DNA of 9,179 bases from Pseudomonadota bacterium (GCA_002684875.1 NYVY01000074.1:7493-16671); one strand, 5' to 3'; counted from the first letter of the stretch, positions 1 to 7,053 are shown. Program-made: numbers and translations. Notes: generated from the letters alone by a model not told the origin.

Positions 1-677
1 AGTGTAAAAACTTCTGGACCAACACATTCAAAGATGGTTTCTTTATGTCCATCGTTTCTTTGGATGCAGTACCATATAATTTCTATTAAATCTTGAACAT
101 AGATAGGCTGAAATTTCGCCTTGGTATACGCTAATGGCATGATGGGCGAATAACGTTGTAGTTTAGCGAATAAGTTTAAAAATGAGTCTCCTGAGCCAAA
201 AACAACTGATGGCCTTAGCAAATAAATTTGGCCACTAAAACTTTGGAGAATACATTCACCTGCGTATTTTGACCTAAGGTACTCAGATGGCGCAGATTTT
301 GAAACGCCAAGAGCACTTATATGTATTATTTTTTTTATCTTTTCCTTGTTAGAAGCATCTACCAAATTTTTTAACAGTTTTACGTGGGCATCATCAAATT
401 CTTTTCCCCATGGATTTCCTGGTTTAGAATGTAATATTCCCACTAAATTAATAACTAATTCAGTGTTTTCAATAGCTTTTTTTATGCTTTCAACATTATT
501 TTGGTATTGAATAATTTTTACATTTGGAATTGTCCATAATGTACGAGTATTTATTTTATTCGTTGTTAAAACATTAATATAAGCATTTTGCTTTGCAAGA
601 AAACCAACAAGATCTTTTCCAATAAAACCGCTTCCTCCCAATATTGCGATTGATTTTTTTTTATTGCTAGGCATCAT
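1..677 (-). CDS. NDUFA9-like atypical SDR / NAD(P)-dependent epimerase-dehydratase family protein, C-terminus cut off by window edge
   Basis: I translated this frame by hand; about 225 codons are present and the 3' end lies beyond base 1. The N-terminus carries the Rossmann nucleotide-binding motif GGSGFIG (residues 14-20), followed by NLVGIL (78-82 region), HISALG (119-124), an SDR-type YxxxK pair in YLRSK (Y133, K137), LRPSVVFG (154-161) and FQPIYVQDL (189-197). This order matches the extended/atypical SDR group related to the complex I accessory subunit NDUFA9, usually a little over 300 residues, so roughly a quarter to a third is missing. Members bind NAD(P)H; the bacterial role is not well defined and I infer none. 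The first ATG (677-675) overlaps the TGA of the upstream transglycosylase gene as ATGA; a second ATG follows at once (674-672). The overlap implies translational coupling. From memory, this pair is often followed by a CCA-adding enzyme in Betaproteobacteria. Codons 6-8 form an A9 tract. Confidence 0.85.
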   Translation of the reverse strand, partial: MMPSNKKKSIAILGGSGFIGKDLVGFLAKQNAYINVLTTNKINTRTLWTIPNVKIIQYQNNVESIKKAIENTELVINLVGILHSKPGNPWGKEFDDAHVKLLKNLVDASNKEKIKKIIHISALGVSKSAPSEYLRSKYAGECILQSFSGQIYLLRPSVVFGSGDSFLNLFAKLQRYSPIMPLAYTKAKFQPIYVQDLIEIIWYCIQRNDGHKETIFECVGPEVFT

Positions 678-2548
678 TGCTGGTCAAGTCTCCCCAATAA
701 TTTAACAAAGTCGGTAGATTGATGTTGCTTTTCGTTCTTTTTTAAAATCATGCTATACATACTAGCCCCAAATATTACAGTTTTCACATATTCTCTGGTT
801 TCTTTGTATGGAATTGATTCGATAAACATTGCAGATGAAAGGTTCTTTCCGCTAACTTTATCTTTGAACCATTTTTTAGCTCTTGATGGGCCAGCATTAT
901 ATGCTGCCAAAGTAAGGGGGACAGACTTAAATTTTTTCATTAATCGTTTTAAATATACGGTACCAACTCGTATATTTTTTTTTGGCTTAGTAAGATTTGG
1001 CACCTTCGAAGTTCCCATAATATCTTTTGCTGTCTGAGGAAGGATCTGCATTAACCCAACCGCTCCTGCTGATGAAACTATTATATTATTAAATCTAGAT
1101 TCTTGGCGTATTAAACCCAAAATGAGCCAAGGGGGCAAGTTTTGTTCTTTGGACTCAGTCAAAATAGATTCTTTATAAGCAACTGGGTATTTAAGCTGAA
1201 AAGAGTTTGAATGATCCACTTTTAGAGCTGCAGCTATACTTCGGTCAAAAATTTTATTTTCTTTTAAATATGTAGCTAAATCTATCAACTGAGAGTCTGT
1301 TAGGTCTCTTATGAAGTGACGCCATTCAGAGAGTCCTGCATGAAAAACTTGACGTTTAAATAGGTTGAGAATATCTTTCAAATCAAGGTTTGTAGCCCAC
1401 TCTTTTTTTGACGAAACTTCTAAATTACGAGTATTTAGCTCAGAGAGTAGTCCTGTATTTCCATTCTTAATTTCAGAAAGACCTGAGGCAATCATTCCAT
1501 AAAAACTATTATTCCCACTTATAGTTAGTAATATTTTTTTTAATTCTTGTAATTTTTTTTTCTGTTTTAAAGAATATGCATACCAAAATTTCCAATTCTC
1601 TTGATTTTTGGTATCGTCTGAAAAATATTTATAAGCTAAGTTAAAAATTTTTAAATCATTTTTTCTTAAAGCCATCCTTGCAACTACTTTTAAGTTTTCT
1701 TCTGGTTGCTGTTTTAAAGAATTCAGACCTTTTTTGACTAGTGTCCAAGCATTTGCATCAGTGACCCCATAGAGTGCAGTGCCCACTTGTACATTGAGAA
1801 AAGATTTCTGCTCAGAATTTAGCCTGTTTCTCTCAGACAAATATTTACGGAAAGCCCGTCTGCTGTTTGTTTTTGATTGTTCTATTATAGCAAGCACTGT
1901 TAATTCATTTTTATAAATAGGATTTTTTCCATAGACTGTTTTATGCATTTTTAGAATTTTTTCGGCAAACTTTTTTTCTTTTTTCATTGCCGCATATCTC
2001 GCCATTAAAATATAAAAGTTAGTATTTAATTTTTTTTTAGATAGCCCGTATAGAAGAAGTGCTTGGCAACCTTTTTTATCTTCTCTGTTGGAAACTAATT
2101 TTTTAAATTTAATATCAGTAATTTTGGAGTTTATGTTTTGAATACAACTAATTGAACTGTTTTCAAAATTTTGATTAATATTTTTTACGAAGTTTATTTC
2201 TTTTTTTAAGGTTTCAATATTTTGGCCGTTTAAAATCATTTTATCAAACCACTGTTGTATCAAAATGTACGAAAAAGGATGTCGTGGGTTAAGGGTAAGA
2301 AAGCTTTTGATTTCGTTTTTTATATCATTTGTAAGAGGATATGTTTTTATTTGATTTTCTAAAAACACGAAAGTTACCCAACGACGAATGACGGTAGATT
2401 TTGTGTTCTCTATCTCATTCATGATTAAAGAAAATTTTTTCTTTTCGATGAGTTTTTTGAAATATGTGACCCTATCTAGGTCAGCTAAGCAAAATTTAAA
2501 AGGTAAAATAATTGCAACTATTGAAAAAAACAACGCTTTTTTCAGCAA
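674..2548 (-). CDS. slt: Slt70-like soluble lytic murein transglycosylase (periplasmic)
   Basis: The 624-residue protein is close in length to E. coli Slt70. It cleaves the MurNAc-GlcNAc bond of peptidoglycan, leaving 1,6-anhydro-MurNAc, in the periplasm. Residues 1-22 look like a type I signal peptide: Lys-Lys, a hydrophobic stretch, then FCLA before DLD; the lone Cys lacks a good lipobox. Residues about 25-450 are a Lys-rich helical region matching the superhelical U/L domain. The C-terminal SLT domain (about 455-600) has all hallmarks: catalytic Glu483 in RQESRFN, GLMQILP (498-504), AAYNAGP (548-554) and ESIPYKETREYV (577-588). The start is TTG at 2548-2546, six bases after AAAGGA. The reading frame upstream is closed by the metF stop, which is in the same frame, so no longer form is possible. 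It lies 15 bases after metF and overlaps the next gene by 4 bases, so it probably shares the ahcY transcript. The assignment is firm for the family; the exact paralogue name is an inference. Confidence 0.93.
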   Translation of the reverse strand: MLKKALFFSIVAIILPFKFCLADLDRVTYFKKLIEKKKFSLIMNEIENTKSTVIRRWVTFVFLENQIKTYPLTNDIKNEIKSFLTLNPRHPFSYILIQQWFDKMILNGQNIETLKKEINFVKNINQNFENSSISCIQNINSKITDIKFKKLVSNREDKKGCQALLLYGLSKKKLNTNFYILMARYAAMKKEKKFAEKILKMHKTVYGKNPIYKNELTVLAIIEQSKTNSRRAFRKYLSERNRLNSEQKSFLNVQVGTALYGVTDANAWTLVKKGLNSLKQQPEENLKVVARMALRKNDLKIFNLAYKYFSDDTKNQENWKFWYAYSLKQKKKLQELKKILLTISGNNSFYGMIASGLSEIKNGNTGLLSELNTRNLEVSSKKEWATNLDLKDILNLFKRQVFHAGLSEWRHFIRDLTDSQLIDLATYLKENKIFDRSIAAALKVDHSNSFQLKYPVAYKESILTESKEQNLPPWLILGLIRQESRFNNIIVSSAGAVGLMQILPQTAKDIMGTSKVPNLTKPKKNIRVGTVYLKRLMKKFKSVPLTLAAYNAGPSRAKKWFKDKVSGKNLSSAMFIESIPYKETREYVKTVIFGASMYSMILKKNEKQHQSTDFVKLLGRLDQQ

Positions 2549-2563
2549 AACTAGTCCTTTCGA
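2549..2563 (-). promoter_or_regulatory. metF-slt spacer with ribosome binding site for a TTG start
   Basis: The 15-base gap between the metF TAA and the transglycosylase gene contains AAAGGA (2560-2555), six bases before the TTG start. This is a good Shine-Dalgarno match at ideal spacing and supports the TTG as the true start. The spacer is too short for a promoter or terminator. Confidence 0.7.
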
Positions 2564-3391
2564 TTATTTTTTCAAATCAATTTTCGAAACAATATCAATG
2601 ATCGGTTGCGCCTGATTCATTGAATAAAAATGCAGACCTGGGCTTCCTGAATTTATTAGCTGCTGGCATAATTTAGAGACTATTTCAATTCCAAACTGGT
2701 ATATTTTTTCTCTATCATCGCCAAAATCTTTGAGCATTTCCTTGATCCATCTGGGGATTTCTGCTCCACAAGAATCAGAAAATCGTGCAAGTTGTTTGAA
2801 ATTGGTTATTGGCATTATTCCTGGAACAATTGGCTTAGTCACTCCCCTATTTTTAACTTCATTAACAAATTGAAAATAAGAGTCTGCATTATAAAAATAC
2901 TGAGTGATTGCGCCATCTGCTCCAGCGTTTACTTTTTCAACAAAATGCTGAATATCTTCTAGGAAACTCGATGCTTGAGGATGTTTTTCGGGGTAAGCAG
3001 CAACTTCCAGTTTAAACTTGTTTCCAAATTCTTTCCTGATAAATCGGACTAAATCTACAGCATTCTTAAATTCTCCTGATCCTCCAAAACCCGATGGCAG
3101 GTCTCCCCGTAAAACAACTAGTCGCGAAAAGCCCTCTGAATCGTATAGTTTCAGTAGTTCAAACAAACTTTTTTTCTTCGACCCGTAACAGGAAATGTGG
3201 GGCACACCTTCCTTAAAAAATGACTTAAGCTCTCTTGCAATGGCAAGCGTGCCATCTTTCGTTGAACCGCCCGCTCCGTAGGTAACGGAGGCAAAGTTTA
3301 ACCCAAGTTTCGATAGTTTTTTTGCTGAGTTTTTAAATCTTGAAACTCCTTCCCCCGTTCTAGGGGGAAAGAATTCCACACTTAGTTCCAA
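2564..3391 (-). CDS. metF: Methylenetetrahydrofolate reductase
   Basis: MetF reduces 5,10-methylene-THF to 5-methyl-THF, the methyl donor for remethylating homocysteine to methionine, using an FAD-bound TIM barrel in the cytoplasm. The 275-residue product (E. coli MetF: 296) has VEFFPPRTGEG at the N-terminus, with Glu6 at the position of the catalytic Glu28 of E. coli; VTYGAGGST (36-44); VLRGD (93-97); AAYPEKHPQA (131-140); GADGAITQYFYN (157-168); PGIMPI (190-195); and GLHFYSMN (252-259). It starts with TTG at 3391-3389, one base after the ahcY TAA. No ATG lies near enough to serve, and the conserved FEFFPPR block begins within five residues of this start, giving a shorter N-terminal tail than in E. 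coli. The one-base spacing suggests translational coupling to ahcY, so the SAH riboswitch should also influence metF. Confidence 0.97.
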   Translation of the reverse strand: MELSVEFFPPRTGEGVSRFKNSAKKLSKLGLNFASVTYGAGGSTKDGTLAIARELKSFFKEGVPHISCYGSKKKSLFELLKLYDSEGFSRLVVLRGDLPSGFGGSGEFKNAVDLVRFIRKEFGNKFKLEVAAYPEKHPQASSFLEDIQHFVEKVNAGADGAITQYFYNADSYFQFVNEVKNRGVTKPIVPGIMPITNFKQLARFSDSCGAEIPRWIKEMLKDFGDDREKIYQFGIEIVSKLCQQLINSGSPGLHFYSMNQAQPIIDIVSKIDLKK

Positions 3392-3392
3392 C

Positions 3393-4814
3393 TTAGTACC
3401 TGTAGGTCTCAGCTTTGTAAGGCCCGCTCATAGGTACGCCGATATAGTCCGCCTGCTCTTTTGATAACTCCGTAAGCTCAGCTCCAATTGACTCCAAATG
3501 CAATCTAGCAACTTTTTCGTCAAGGTGCTTAGGAAGGACATAAACTTTACCACTTGCATATCTGTCTGGGTTACAAAATAATTCAATTTGAGCTAAAACC
3601 TGATTAGCGAATGATGAGCTCATTACGTAACTTGGGTGGCCAGTAGCACAACCAAGGTTGACCAGTCTTCCTCTAGCCAACATTATAATTCGTTTACCGT
3701 TTGGAAATATAATGTGGTCAACCTGAGGTTTAATTTCCTCCCACTCTAATTCTTCGACGTCTGCTATATCAATTTCATTGTCGAAATGTCCAATGTTACA
3801 AACAATAGCTTCATTTTTCATAAGCTCCATGTGTCCTCTGTTGATGATAGATTTATTGCCCGTTGCTGTTACAAAAATATCCGCTTTGTCAGCCGCGTAT
3901 TCCATCGTTACAACTTTGTACCCTTCCATTGCAGCTTGCAATGCGCAAATAGGGTCAACCTCTGTAATCCAAACCTGAGCTGATAGTGCTCTTAAAGCTT
4001 GGGCGGAACCTTTTCCAACATCTCCGTAACCACAAACAACAGCTATTTTTCCCGCTATCATTACATCGGTCGCTCTCTTAATACCGTCAACTAACGACTC
4101 CCGACACCCATAAAGATTGTCAAACTTGCTTTTTGTTACTGAATCATTAACGTTTATAGCTTTGAAGCCTAAACTACCCTCCGCCGACATCTCATTCAAC
4201 CTAAGCACACCAGTAGTTGTTTCTTCAGTAACCCCGATCACTTTTTTGAGATTCCGTTCATAAAACCCAGGATCGTCAGAAAGCTTGATTTTAATAGCCT
4301 CAAATAGCGCAGATTCTTCTTCATTACTTGGGTTTGAAAGAACGCTCGAATCAGTCGCAGCCTTCATGCCGAGGTGGAGGAGCATTGTCGCATCGCCACC
4401 ATCATCAAGGATCATGTTACTCTCGCCACCGTCAGTCCACTCAAATATTTTGTGCGTGTATGCCCAGTATTCTGATAGAGATTCACCTTTTTTTGCGAAG
4501 ACTGGAACCCCAGTTTTTGCAATTGCAGCGGCGGCGTGGTCTTGGGTTGAGAAAACGTTACAAGAGGCCCAACGGATATCGGCCCCAAGGTCCGCTAACG
4601 TTTCAATAAGAACCGCGGTCTGAACTGTCATGTGCAAGGAACCAGAGATTCGAGCACCAGAAAGTGGCTTTGAAGAAGAAAACTCTTTCCTTATGGCCAT
4701 CAACCCAGGCATTTCAGTTTCTGCAATTTTTATTTCTTTTCTGCCCCAATCAGCTAAACTCATGTCAGCAACGATTGATTCTATTTTTTTGTTTTCATTT
4801 AATACAGCACTCAT
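3393..4814 (-). CDS. ahcY: Adenosylhomocysteinase (S-adenosyl-L-homocysteine hydrolase)
   Basis: AhcY reversibly hydrolyses SAH to homocysteine and adenosine with a tightly bound NAD+, relieving product inhibition of methyltransferases. The 473-residue length fits the longer bacterial form, which carries an insert of about 40 residues (here about 150-190) relative to the roughly 430-residue eukaryotic enzyme. Visible motifs are [16 protein letters not shown] (84-99), [11 protein letters not shown] (137-147), [10 protein letters not shown] (194-203), [11 protein letters not shown] (223-233; Lys228 and Asp232 match human Lys186 and Asp190), the NAD-binding GYGDVGKG (262-269), [11 protein letters not shown] (392-402), and the C-terminal PYKAETYRY, typical of the family with its near-terminal Lys and Tyr. 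The ATG at 4814-4812 has a very strong G-rich Shine-Dalgarno. A promoter and an SAH riboswitch precede it. By eye the gene is richer in G+C than the transglycosylase gene downstream, consistent with strong conservation and high expression rather than transfer. Confidence 0.99.
   Translation of the reverse strand: MSAVLNENKKIESIVADMSLADWGRKEIKIAETEMPGLMAIRKEFSSSKPLSGARISGSLHMTVQTAVLIETLADLGADIRWASCNVFSTQDHAAAAIAKTGVPVFAKKGESLSEYWAYTHKIFEWTDGGESNMILDDGGDATMLLHLGMKAATDSSVLSNPSNEEESALFEAIKIKLSDDPGFYERNLKKVIGVTEETTTGVLRLNEMSAEGSLGFKAINVNDSVTKSKFDNLYGCRESLVDGIKRATDVMIAGKIAVVCGYGDVGKGSAQALRALSAQVWITEVDPICALQAAMEGYKVVTMEYAADKADIFVTATGNKSIINRGHMELMKNEAIVCNIGHFDNEIDIADVEELEWEEIKPQVDHIIFPNGKRIIMLARGRLVNLGCATGHPSYVMSSSFANQVLAQIELFCNPDRYASGKVYVLPKHLDEKVARLHLESIGAELTELSKEQADYIGVPMSGPYKAETYRY
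3398..3401 (-). promoter_or_regulatory. Ribosome binding site for metF TTG start, inside the ahcY 3' end
   Basis: AGGT (3401-3398) lies within the last codons of ahcY, seven bases before the TTG at 3391. Its spacing is right for a Shine-Dalgarno element and it supports the TTG start. It is short, so termination-reinitiation from ahcY may also help. Confidence 0.5.
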
Positions 4815-4818
4815 AACA

Positions 4819-4825
4819 CCCCCCT
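4819..4825 (-). promoter_or_regulatory. Very strong G-rich ribosome binding site of ahcY
   Basis: AGGGGGG (4825-4819) sits four bases before the ahcY ATG and eight bases after the last base of the riboswitch pseudoknot arm (4834). This places it where riboswitch folding could control its exposure. The C/U-rich CTCTCCC at 4881-4875, part of the riboswitch P2 region, could pair with it when ligand is absent; that pairing is my inference. Confidence 0.75.
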
Positions 4826-4832
4826 TAGAAGA

Positions 4833-4902
4833 TGAGCGCGGTTATTATTAACGAAGAACAATGTGGTTAAGCCTGGGAGAGTTCTCGCAGCGCCCCTTAA
4901 CC
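4833..4902 (-). ncRNA. SAH riboswitch (S-adenosylhomocysteine-sensing aptamer) in the ahcY leader
   Basis: Read on the minus strand, the leader matches the SAH riboswitch architecture. P1 is a perfect 7-bp stem, GGTTAAG (4902-4896) with CTTAACC (4871-4865). It encloses GGGCGC (4895-4890), TGC, a small GAG/CTC hairpin, and the conserved CCCAGG just before the 3' P1 strand. Downstream, GCGCTC (4839-4834) pairs with GGGCGC (one G-U pair), forming the pseudoknot, and is followed by the usual A. The 18 bases from TGC to CCCAGG equal in length those of the Ralstonia aptamer as I recall it. The linker between P1 and the pseudoknot arm is 24 bases (4864-4841), longer than in Ralstonia, and may contain a 4-bp hairpin (GTTA/TAAC, 4852-4841). 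Known members are ON switches that raise ahcY expression when SAH accumulates. The position directly ahead of ahcY fits exactly. Confidence 0.93.
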
Positions 4903-4911
4903 TAACCCAAA

Positions 4912-4940
4912 ACTATAAGCTAGTATCAGGCTATTGTAAA
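4912..4940 (-). promoter_or_regulatory. Sigma70-type promoter for the ahcY-metF transcript
   Basis: On the minus strand, TTTACA (4940-4935) and TATAGT (4917-4912) are separated by exactly 17 bases; each matches the sigma70 consensus at 5 of 6 positions. The predicted start site, about seven bases after the -10, falls near 4905, only a few bases before P1 of the SAH riboswitch, as expected for a leader that begins with the aptamer. It lies just downstream of the metK stop codon. Predicted from sequence only. Confidence 0.75.
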
Positions 4941-4943
4941 TAG
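4931..4943. repeat. Short inverted repeat overlapping the ahcY -35 box
   Basis: CTATT-GTA-AATAG is a perfect 5-bp inverted repeat with a 3-base centre covering the -35 element. It could be a regulator site or a weak hairpin after metK. It has no T-run on either side that would make it an intrinsic terminator, and such short repeats arise by chance in AT-rich DNA. Confidence 0.25.
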
Positions 4944-4960
4944 TCTATCGACACAATACC

Positions 4961-6127
4961 TCAGACACATAAACTTTTTAATTGTTCAACTTTATCTAAT
5001 TTTTCCCAGTTAAAACCTGGTTCTTCTCGACCAAAATGCCCATAAGCTGCTGTATTTTTGTAAATCGGGTGCAGCAAATCAAGCATCTTAATGATTCCTC
5101 GTGGCCTGAGATCGAAAACTTTCGTTACGGCTTGCTCAAGAATAGAATCATCAACATTTCCAGTTCCCATCGTTGAAACATTTATCGATGTAGGTTTTGA
5201 TACACCAATTGCGTAACTGACTTGTACTAAAGCTTTTTTAGCTAGTCCAGCACCAACGATATTTTTTGCGACATATCTCGCTGCATAGGCTGCGGACCTG
5301 TCAACTTTTGAAGGATCTTTCCCAGAAAAAGCTCCACCACCATGAGGAGCAGAGCCCCCATAAGTATCGACTATGATTTTCCTTCCCGTTAAACCGCAAT
5401 CTCCTTGGGGCCCCCCAACTACAAATCTTCCAGTAGGATTTATTAAATATTTTACGTTGTCTGTTGACAAGTTTTTTGGCAAGCACGGTTTGATGACTTC
5501 CTCTATCAATCCTTCTTCAATAGTTTTATGTCCAATTTCTGGACTGTGTTGAGAAGAAAGAACTATTGTATCCACTCCGACAGGAACATTATTCTCATAT
5601 TTTATTGTTACTTGAGATTTGGCATCTGGACGTAACCACTCCAAGGATTTGTTTTTTCTAATTTCTGCTTGTTTAGCAACAAGTTTGTGTGCAGTATCTA
5701 TGGCAACTGGCATTAAGTTTTTTGTCTCATCACAGGCGTAACCAAACATTAAACCTTGGTCCCCTGCTCCTTGATTAAAAGATTCGTCAGTTTCTTCTCT
5801 ATCAACTCCTTTTGCTATGTCTAAACTTTGTTTGTCATAAGCAACTAGAACCGATGCTCCTTTGTAGTCAATTCCATATTCAGTGTTATCGTAACCAATC
5901 TCCTTGAGAGTTCGCCTTGCAGTTTGAATATAATCAACATTAGCTGTGGTGGTTATCTCTCCAGCGAGCATTACAATTCCCGTATTGCATAATGTTTCTG
6001 CAGCAACTCTAGCATTTGGATCTTCTTCCAAAATGGCGTCAAGAATGGCATCTGAAATTTGGTCAGAAACTTTGTCTGGGTGTCCTTCCGAGACAGACTC
6101 GGATGTAAATAAATAAGAATATGCCAT
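4961..6127 (-). CDS. metK: S-adenosylmethionine synthetase (methionine adenosyltransferase)
   Basis: MetK makes SAM from methionine and ATP, with release of phosphate and pyrophosphate, in the cytoplasm as a tetramer. The 388-residue length agrees with E. coli MetK (about 384). Signature motifs are present: [11 protein letters not shown] (9-19, with His16 and Asp18 for ATP/Mg binding), the [12 protein letters not shown] hexapeptide region (120-131), [20 protein letters not shown] (231-250), the P-loop-like [16 protein letters not shown] (263-278, with Lys270 and Asp271), and a C-terminal [16 protein letters not shown] (363-378). The ATG at 6127-6125 gives the standard N-terminus and has a weak purine-rich ribosome site (AAAGAAAGA) upstream. 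It is divergent from the acyltransferase gene; the start codons are about 30 bases apart. No terminator is visible before the ahcY promoter, so some read-through into the ahcY transcript is possible. Confidence 0.99.
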   Translation of the reverse strand: MAYSYLFTSESVSEGHPDKVSDQISDAILDAILEEDPNARVAAETLCNTGIVMLAGEITTTANVDYIQTARRTLKEIGYDNTEYGIDYKGASVLVAYDKQSLDIAKGVDREETDESFNQGAGDQGLMFGYACDETKNLMPVAIDTAHKLVAKQAEIRKNKSLEWLRPDAKSQVTIKYENNVPVGVDTIVLSSQHSPEIGHKTIEEGLIEEVIKPCLPKNLSTDNVKYLINPTGRFVVGGPQGDCGLTGRKIIVDTYGGSAPHGGGAFSGKDPSKVDRSAAYAARYVAKNIVGAGLAKKALVQVSYAIGVSKPTSINVSTMGTGNVDDSILEQAVTKVFDLRPRGIIKMLDLLHPIYKNTAAYGHFGREEPGFNWEKLDKVEQLKSLCV

Positions 6128-6156
6128 GTTTATCTTTCTTTAGTTGTGAGATGATA

Positions 6157-7044
6157 ATGAAAAACGGATGTTTAAATTTGAAACCATTAACTATAGCCTT
6201 CATTAAAATTACTTTCAAATGTTTTGGTTTATTACCTCTTCCAATCCTCAGGTTTTGCGGTAAATGTTTAGGGTACTTTTTTTGGGGTTTATCTCCAAAG
6301 TATAGGTTTCAGTTCAATAAGAACTGGAACCAAGCAAAAAAATTTGATAAAAATCGTAAATTGGTGAACTCTAAAAAATTAAAAGCAGTAGTTCATCCTA
6401 CTGTCTTTTTTCTAGAGTCAATAAAAATTTGGACTCAGGTTAATTGTAATAATTTTGTAGTTAGGGAAAACGAAGGTTTACTTCGAGAGTTAAGGGGAAA
6501 GCCTCAGGGTTTAATCTGCCTTAGTCCACATCTCGGAAGTTTTGAACTAGCTCCTAGGTTGGTTTCAGAGGTAATGCCAATGACAGTGTTGTACCATCCA
6601 CCAAAAATGCCTGAATTGAACCAATTGCTTCTTGAATACAGGACGAAGCCAGACCTTGACTTTGTTGCCACGAATTATTCAGGGGTAAAATTGCTGTTAA
6701 AGGTTTTAAAAAACGGGGGAAGCGTAGGAATTCTCCCTGATCAAGTTCCTCCTCGTGGTGCGGGTAAATGGACGCCATTTTTTGGAAAAATGGCGTATAC
6801 GAGCACTCTTGTCGTGAAGCTGGCAAAGATAACGTCTGCTCAAATAGTCTGGATTACCTGTCTTAGATACAAAAAAGGTTGGAAATTTTCTGTTGAATTA
6901 TGGGATCAGAGTTTTTTTTGTAAAGAAATAGACGAAAACGAGATTTTAATTAATTTAAATAAAAAGATGGAAAGCTTAATATATGAAAACCCTGAAGAAT
7001 ACTTGTGGGGTTATGATAGATTTAAAAAACCTAAGATAAATTAG
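6157..7044 (+). CDS. LpxL/HtrB-like lipid A biosynthesis acyltransferase
   Basis: Members of the LpxL/LpxM superfamily transfer a secondary acyl chain from acyl-ACP to the Kdo-lipid A precursor at the inner face of the inner membrane. From the ATG at 6157 the product is 295 residues. Residues about 10-45 form a hydrophobic, weakly amphipathic N-terminal segment (membrane anchor). The catalytic motif is the HX4E form, His125 and Glu130 in SPHLGSFE, as in LpxL. It is followed by TVLYHPPK (143-150), GGSVGILPDQVP (187-198), WTPFFGKMAYTSTL (205-218) and a C-terminal PEEYLWGYDRFK (279-290), the usual end of these enzymes. The frame is open back to 6121, but that start would overlap metK; the ATGs at 6151 and 6157 are likelier, with GTGAG (6146-6150) best spaced for 6157. 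In Betaproteobacteria a gene of this type next to metK is common. Which acyl position it modifies cannot be read from the sequence. Confidence 0.9.
   Translation: MKNGCLNLKPLTIAFIKITFKCFGLLPLPILRFCGKCLGYFFWGLSPKYRFQFNKNWNQAKKFDKNRKLVNSKKLKAVVHPTVFFLESIKIWTQVNCNNFVVRENEGLLRELRGKPQGLICLSPHLGSFELAPRLVSEVMPMTVLYHPPKMPELNQLLLEYRTKPDLDFVATNYSGVKLLLKVLKNGGSVGILPDQVPPRGAGKWTPFFGKMAYTSTLVVKLAKITSAQIVWITCLRYKKGWKFSVELWDQSFFCKEIDENEILINLNKKMESLIYENPEEYLWGYDRFKKPKIN
6190..6218 (-). promoter_or_regulatory. Sigma70-type promoter for metK, inside the divergent acyltransferase gene
   Basis: On the minus strand, TTGAAA (6218-6213) and TATAGT (6195-6190) are separated by exactly 17 bases, each matching the consensus at 5 of 6 positions. 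The predicted start site near 6183 would give a metK leader of about 55 bases. The elements lie within roughly codons 12-21 of the acyltransferase gene on the other strand. The -10 hexamer is identical to that of the ahcY promoter. Predicted from sequence only. Confidence 0.7.
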
Positions 7045-7046
7045 GA
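7043..7046 (+). promoter_or_regulatory. Ribosome binding site for dapF TTG start
   Basis: AGGA (7043-7046) overlaps the TAG stop of the acyltransferase gene and lies seven bases before the TTG at 7054. The arrangement favours translational coupling and supports TTG as the dapF start. Confidence 0.65.
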
Positions 7047-7053
7047 ACTTATT

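Noticed and set aside
750..1037. Plus-strand 95-codon open frame opposite the transglycosylase SLT domain
   Set aside because: The minus strand here encodes the conserved catalytic domain; the antisense frame has no ribosome site or family resemblance.
2388..2615. Plus-strand 75-codon open frame across the metF-slt junction
   Set aside because: Antisense to two real genes; its hydrophobic Phe-rich composition is the mirror of Lys/Glu-rich coding DNA.
3778..3983. Two plus-strand 65-66 codon frames opposite ahcY
   Set aside because: Overlap each other and the conserved AhcY C-terminal region; shadows.
4285..4851. Plus-strand open frames of 112, 93 and 73 codons opposite ahcY
   Set aside because: They lie wholly or mostly antisense to the fully conserved ahcY, show no recognisable domain, and are explained by codon bias of the real gene.
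4903..4960. Intrinsic terminator after metK
   Set aside because: The only hairpin is a 5-bp AT-rich repeat without a following T-run, and it coincides with the -35 box of the ahcY promoter.
5301..5486. Minus-strand 61-codon frame inside metK
   Set aside because: Same-strand shifted frame over the conserved [10 protein letters not shown] and GGGAFSGKD region of MetK; no frameshift is needed to explain metK.
6121..6156. Extended start of the acyltransferase at 6121
   Set aside because: It would overlap the metK start codon and adds a non-conserved Cys/Phe-rich stretch; ATGs at 6151/6157 after GTGAG are more plausible.
6128..6183. SAM-sensing riboswitch in the metK leader
   Set aside because: The predicted leader is only about 55 bases and shows no stem set or pseudoknot resembling SAM riboswitch classes.
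6554..6826. Minus-strand 90-codon frame opposite the acyltransferase gene
   Set aside because: Antisense to the conserved HX4E to DQVP region; no support of its own.
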